From NCBI GenBank assembly GCA_027010905.1, contig JALVBA010000166.1, positions 1 through 9,032 of the forward strand: DNA of 9,032 nucleotides, given 5' to 3'. Shown in pieces: positions 6,901 through 9,032 of this stretch; position 1 is the stretch's first letter; each line of letters starts with the position of its first letter. This DNA is from Marinilabiliaceae bacterium (GTDB taxonomy: Bacteria; Bacteroidota; Bacteroidia; Bacteroidales; Marinilabiliaceae). Below the pieces are notes generated by a model. That model searched no databases. It saw only the letters and a list, made by a program, of their open reading frames with translations, and was not told the origin of the DNA. The position numbers were made by a program, and so were the translations under genes.

Positions 6901-7362
6901 ATGGACACTAAAGAGGCTTTAAGTCGGGCTGCTGCATACTGCTCGCGACAAGAACGATGTGTTGACGATGTTGTTCGGAAGCTTCAAGGCTGGGGTGTTG
7001 ATGAGGTTGAGTATGGTGCAATTATTGAATGGTTACTGTCTGAAAAGTTTATTGACGAAGAGAGATATACAACATTTTATGTGCGAGACAAGTTTAAATT
7101 CAACGGATGGGGTAAGGTGAAGATAAGGTGGAATCTGAAACAGAAAAAAATAAAAGGTGCAACTCTCGAAAATGCCCTCGAAACCATTGATGACCATGCG
7201 TACACCGAAAAGCTACAGCAGTTGTTAGAGAGTAAACTAAAGCAGACAGAGGGAAAGGATAGGTATAAAACAAAAGCCGCATTAATCAGGTTTGCTCAAT
7301 CAAGAGGCTTTGAACCGGACTTAATATTTCCGGCTGTAGAAAAGTTAATTCAAAATATATAA
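6901..7362 (+). CDS. recX: RecX family regulatory protein
   Basis: RecX binds RecA filaments and limits RecA activity during recombination and the SOS response. The 153 residues are a normal RecX length and show the expected tandem three-helix repeats: 'YCSRQERCVDDVVRKLQGWG' near the N-terminus, 'LLSEKFIDEERYTTFYVRDK' at about 46-64, and 'FNGWGKVKIRWNLKQKKI' at about 67-84, where Gly-Trp-Gly and the basic run are family hallmarks. It starts one base after the dehydrogenase stop codon and ends two bases before the next ORF, so it is translated within the same transcript. recA is not in this window, and the pairing with an aldehyde dehydrogenase is probably a positional accident. No LexA-like box is visible between the genes, as there is no room for one. 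Confidence 0.93.
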   Translation: MDTKEALSRAAAYCSRQERCVDDVVRKLQGWGVDEVEYGAIIEWLLSEKFIDEERYTTFYVRDKFKFNGWGKVKIRWNLKQKKIKGATLENALETIDDHAYTEKLQQLLESKLKQTEGKDRYKTKAALIRFAQSRGFEPDLIFPAVEKLIQNI

Positions 7363-7364
7363 AG

Positions 7365-8378
7365 ATGAATCTCAGAAACAGAACACAAATATTTTTTCTC
7401 CGGACGGCTATCTCTGCTTTGCACCAGTTAGATAATTTAGGCGGATTTCAAGAGGAGTACGAAGCAGAGATACGTACTTCGGTTAAACAAACCCTTGAGG
7501 GTTACGAGGTGAAGACATGGGAGAACAGAAAAGAGTACTGGGTTATGGTGCGCATTTCGAAGGAGCGTTACAAAAGGATGCAACAGATGAAACTTGACAT
7601 GGCCAAATCTCACGGTCTCTCTTATTATCGTGATGCTCAAAAAGCAGTTGAAAGTATACAAGGCTATCTGGATAAAGATTTGACCCACCGTTCGGTTGAC
7701 GGAACAGTTAATCTTGGCACAGCTATCTACAGCCTGATTCAGGATATCTATCACCGGGTGGAGCTCACCCCCATTCAAAAAGTATACCCTGTAAATATAT
7801 CTAAACAAAAGCAGATGCCCATTGAGGTTGCTGCAAAATTTCACACCAACTCAGGAGATAAAATGTTCATTTGACTTTTTACCAACTGAAGAGCCCGAAC
7901 AGGATATTGAATCCGCAAAAGTAATGGAGCTATTCTTCCCTAAAAAAATGGTTCCTGTAACATACATTGCATTAGAGCTTCAAAAATCGAAAGCTTTTTT
8001 ACAAATGGAAGAGAGTGTATTTGGAGAACTCTCAGGACAGGAATCTTTTTTGAACTCTGTAAAAACAGTCCTTAACGAAAGTGTTTTCACCTTTACAAGC
8101 AGCCGTGAAGATACCGATTTCATTGTTAAACTAAAAAGTGAATTTATTGCAGGAGAAGAGAAAAAAGAAACGGTTACTCTCTGTTTATTGTCTTTGCCGA
8201 TTTCAATATCTCAATCGCAAATGCCAAAACAAACGAAGAGATATTCTCTGACGGGTTTAGTGGTGTAAGAGGTATGCGCCCGGGAAGTTACGAGTATGCT
8301 CTTAAAGATGCCCGAAAAAATGCATTGGAGAAGTTCAGAAAAAAAATTATTGAACGAATGGAGCAGTTAGATATGTAG
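7365..8378 (+). pseudogene. LPP20-like envelope protein, N-terminally truncated with two compensating frameshifts
   Basis: Three reading segments join into one protein of about 337 residues. Frame one runs from ATG 7365 to about 7862 and contains 'LHQLDNLGGFQEEYEAEI', 'VKQTLEGYEVKTWENRKEY' and 'VMVRISKERYKRMQ'. At the AAAA run 7860-7863 the sense shifts +1 into 'CSFDFLPTEEPEQDIESAKV', which stays open to 8268. At the A6 run 8161-8166 it must shift back (-1) to give 'RNGYSLFIVFADFNISIANA', 'NEEIFSDGFSGVRGMRPGSY' and 'ALKDARKNALEKFRKKII', ending at TAG 8376-8378. I recall Bacteroidota proteins with this pattern that begin with a signal peptide and a LPP20 domain. Here about 100 N-terminal residues are missing and there is no signal peptide. 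The ORF starts two bases after recX. A sequencing error in the A-runs is the main alternative for the frameshifts, but not for the missing N-terminus. The family name is from memory. Confidence 0.7.
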
Positions 8379-8674
8379 TAATAATATTCACGGGGTGACT
8401 TATTTGATAAATAGTCAACTGTGAAAAAGGGGATTTTACTTTTTAACTTGTTGATTATTTGCAAGATTCTAGATAAATTAGCTAAAAACCTTGCAATAAT
8501 GATTAAAAAATGTCAACGTATTAAATTGCCCCCCCCTTATAATAATTCAGGTTTTGGTTTAATTAGTAAAACAACATTTCCAAATTAATAAAAAGATGCT
8601 CTGACAGGGAAATCAATGAGTCAAATAAAACAAATATTACGTTGGGCAAAAGCCATCTGTAAATAATCAAATAC
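8379..8674. other. Gene-free AT-rich region with a hairpin and a C8 tract
   Basis: No open frame with protein character was found on either strand. It contains the hairpin at 8396-8417 and a run of eight C at 8529-8536, unusual in DNA this AT-rich. An open frame at 8563-8796 on the minus strand is low-complexity and out of frame with a real protein remnant, so it is not called. Confidence 0.5.
8396..8417. terminator. Hairpin downstream of the pseudogene, possible terminator
   Basis: TGACT-t-ATTT, loop GAT, then AAATAGTCA forms a nine-pair stem with one bulged T, 18 bases after the stop codon at 8378. The stem is AT-rich and is not followed by a T-run, so a Rho-independent terminator is doubtful. 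Its position at the end of the dehydrogenase-recX transcript is the main argument. Confidence 0.35.
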
Positions 8675-8767
8675 TCAATCTCTGAGGCATCGCACTGAGA
8701 ACCCGGTCGACTTACCGTAGCTGTTGCGGTACACATCGGCGTAGCTGTAGCGGAGGCTGCGGTAGTA
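8675..8767 (-). pseudogene. C-terminal tail of a Fibrobacter-type major-domain protein
   Basis: The minus-strand frame ending at TGA 8677-8675 reads 'YYRSLRYSYADVYRNSY' followed by 'GKSTGFSVRCLRD'. Ending in Gly-Phe-Ser-Val-Arg-Cys-(Leu/Val)-(Arg/Lys)-Asp after Tyr/Arg/Asn-rich strands is the signature of the C-terminus of Fib_succ_major (TIGR02145) surface proteins in Bacteroidota and Fibrobacter. Only 30 residues remain; upstream the frame runs into IS21-like end sequence instead of protein. It is a dead remnant. The short length limits confidence, but the terminal motif is distinctive. Confidence 0.6.
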
Positions 8768-8772
8768 TACAT

Positions 8773-8814
8773 ATTCCGCTGAAAGCGGACACCCATTCCG
8801 GAAATTAACGGACA
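8773..8814. repeat. Two tandem IS21-like terminal repeats (ATTCCG-N7/8-CGGACA)
   Basis: Unit 1 is ATTCCG, seven bases, CGGACA (8773-8791). Unit 2 is ATTCCG, eight bases, CGGACA (8795-8814), starting 22 bp later. Multiple short terminal repeats ending in TGT...ACA are typical of IS21-family ends, and this motif resembles ones I remember from Bacteroidota IS21 elements. No istA or istB sequence adjoins, so this looks like an orphan end. CCGCT/AGCGG in unit 1 (8776-8788) and TTCCGGAA in unit 2 (8796-8803) are palindromic. Confidence 0.45.
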
Positions 8815-8943
8815 CTTTTCTCAAAAAATATTTCTATGTAAATCTAAAAAAAAATCGTTAATTTCTCAAAAACTTCCTCATTGATTCTCCTTGTAAATCG
8901 ATACGATATGAACCGTTAGTTAACCCGAATAATTCATTAAAAG

Positions 8944-8975
8944 GTTGTAAAAATGGGTGTAAAGTGTTATATTTG
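8944..8975 (+). promoter_or_regulatory. Bacteroidota-type promoter for the gene at the right edge
   Basis: TATATTTG (8968-8975) fits the Bacteroidota -7 consensus TAnnTTTG exactly. GTTG (8944-8947), one base from the -33 TTTG, is 20 bp upstream. The predicted start of transcription is near 8982, giving a leader of about 35-40 bases before ATG 9019. Confidence 0.6.
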
Positions 8976-9014
8976 AAATAGATACAAATCAAAACAACAC
9001 TTTTAATTACACCC
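8955..9014. repeat. Interrupted inverted repeat around the right-edge promoter (operator-like)
   Basis: GGGTGTAA (8955-8962) pairs with TTACACCC (9007-9014), and AAGTGTT (8962-8968) pairs with AACACTT (8996-9002). The two arm blocks are contiguous on the left and separated by four bases on the right. The left arm overlaps the first base of the -7 box and the right arm ends five bases before the ATG. A bound regulator, or a transcript structure formed by the right arm, could control the gene. Confidence 0.5.
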
Positions 9015-9018
9015 AAAA

Positions 9019-9032
9019 ATGAGCAATAAAGA
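9019..9032 (+). CDS. Start of an unidentified gene (Met-Ser-Asn-Lys...)
   Basis: ATG at 9019 opens a frame that is cut after four full codons (Met-Ser-Asn-Lys). It is called because of the well-placed promoter at 8944-8975 and the purine-rich CCCAAAAATG start context usual in this phylum. Nothing can be said about the product; a transposase is one possibility given the IS debris upstream. Confidence 0.5.

Noticed and set aside
6897..6903. Fusion or translational coupling of the dehydrogenase and RecX
   Set aside because: The reading frames are separated by a clear TAG and one base; tight spacing is ordinary operon packing and no fusion is needed.
7437..7844. Long minus-strand frame of 135 codons
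   Set aside because: It is antisense to the LPP20-like sequence and composed of Leu/Val/His-rich residues typical of shadow translation, with no motif of its own.
8563..8796. Minus-strand Ala/Thr-rich frame of 77 codons
   Set aside because: It is out of frame with the recognisable surface-protein tail at 8675-8767; the Ala/Thr richness comes from reading those codons one base off.

Overview
The window looks like a chromosomal segment from a member of the Bacteroidota, most likely a Bacteroidales-type anaerobe. The reasons are the AT-rich intergenic DNA, the lack of Shine-Dalgarno sequences before the genes, a promoter at the right edge that fits the Bacteroidota TAnnTTTG type, a DUF438/hemerythrin/PAS protein, a tail of the Fibrobacter-type 'major paralogous domain', and transposase types I associate with this phylum. 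The assignment comes from protein and promoter style only; no search was run.

Layout. (1) 1-945 is the 3' end of a secreted-type right-handed beta-helix protein, possibly a polysaccharide lyase. (2) 1048-3378 is a complete but dead insertion sequence of about 2.3 kb. It has 15-bp perfect terminal inverted repeats, a probable 5-bp target duplication (AAACT), and one long minus-strand transposase gene split by an in-frame TAG, a -1 frame change at an A9G tract and an in-frame TAA. (3) 3478-3957 is the C-terminal third of a second, unrelated transposase. (4) 4245-7362 is the intact core: a DUF438/hemerythrin/PAS sensor-like protein, a succinate-semialdehyde-type aldehyde dehydrogenase and RecX, all on the plus strand. 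The last two are 1 bp apart, and a downstream pseudogene follows recX by 2 bp. (5) 7365-8378 is that pseudogene, a LPP20-like envelope protein lacking its N-terminus and carrying two compensating frameshifts. (6) 8379-9018 is a non-coding graveyard with a 30-residue tail of a Fibrobacter-type major-domain protein next to two tandem IS21-like terminal repeats. (7) At 9019 a new gene starts (Met-Ser-Asn-Lys) behind a strong-looking promoter embedded in an inverted repeat.

The dehydrogenase and recX probably share a transcript. The gap between the DUF438 gene and the dehydrogenase gene is filled by a degenerate 8-bp tandem repeat in strict register that runs into the dehydrogenase start codon. 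I see no CRISPR array, tRNA, rRNA or recognisable defence system. The most notable items are the 8-bp array, the exactly bounded IS with a canonical frameshift heptamer, and the dyad-embedded promoter at the right edge.
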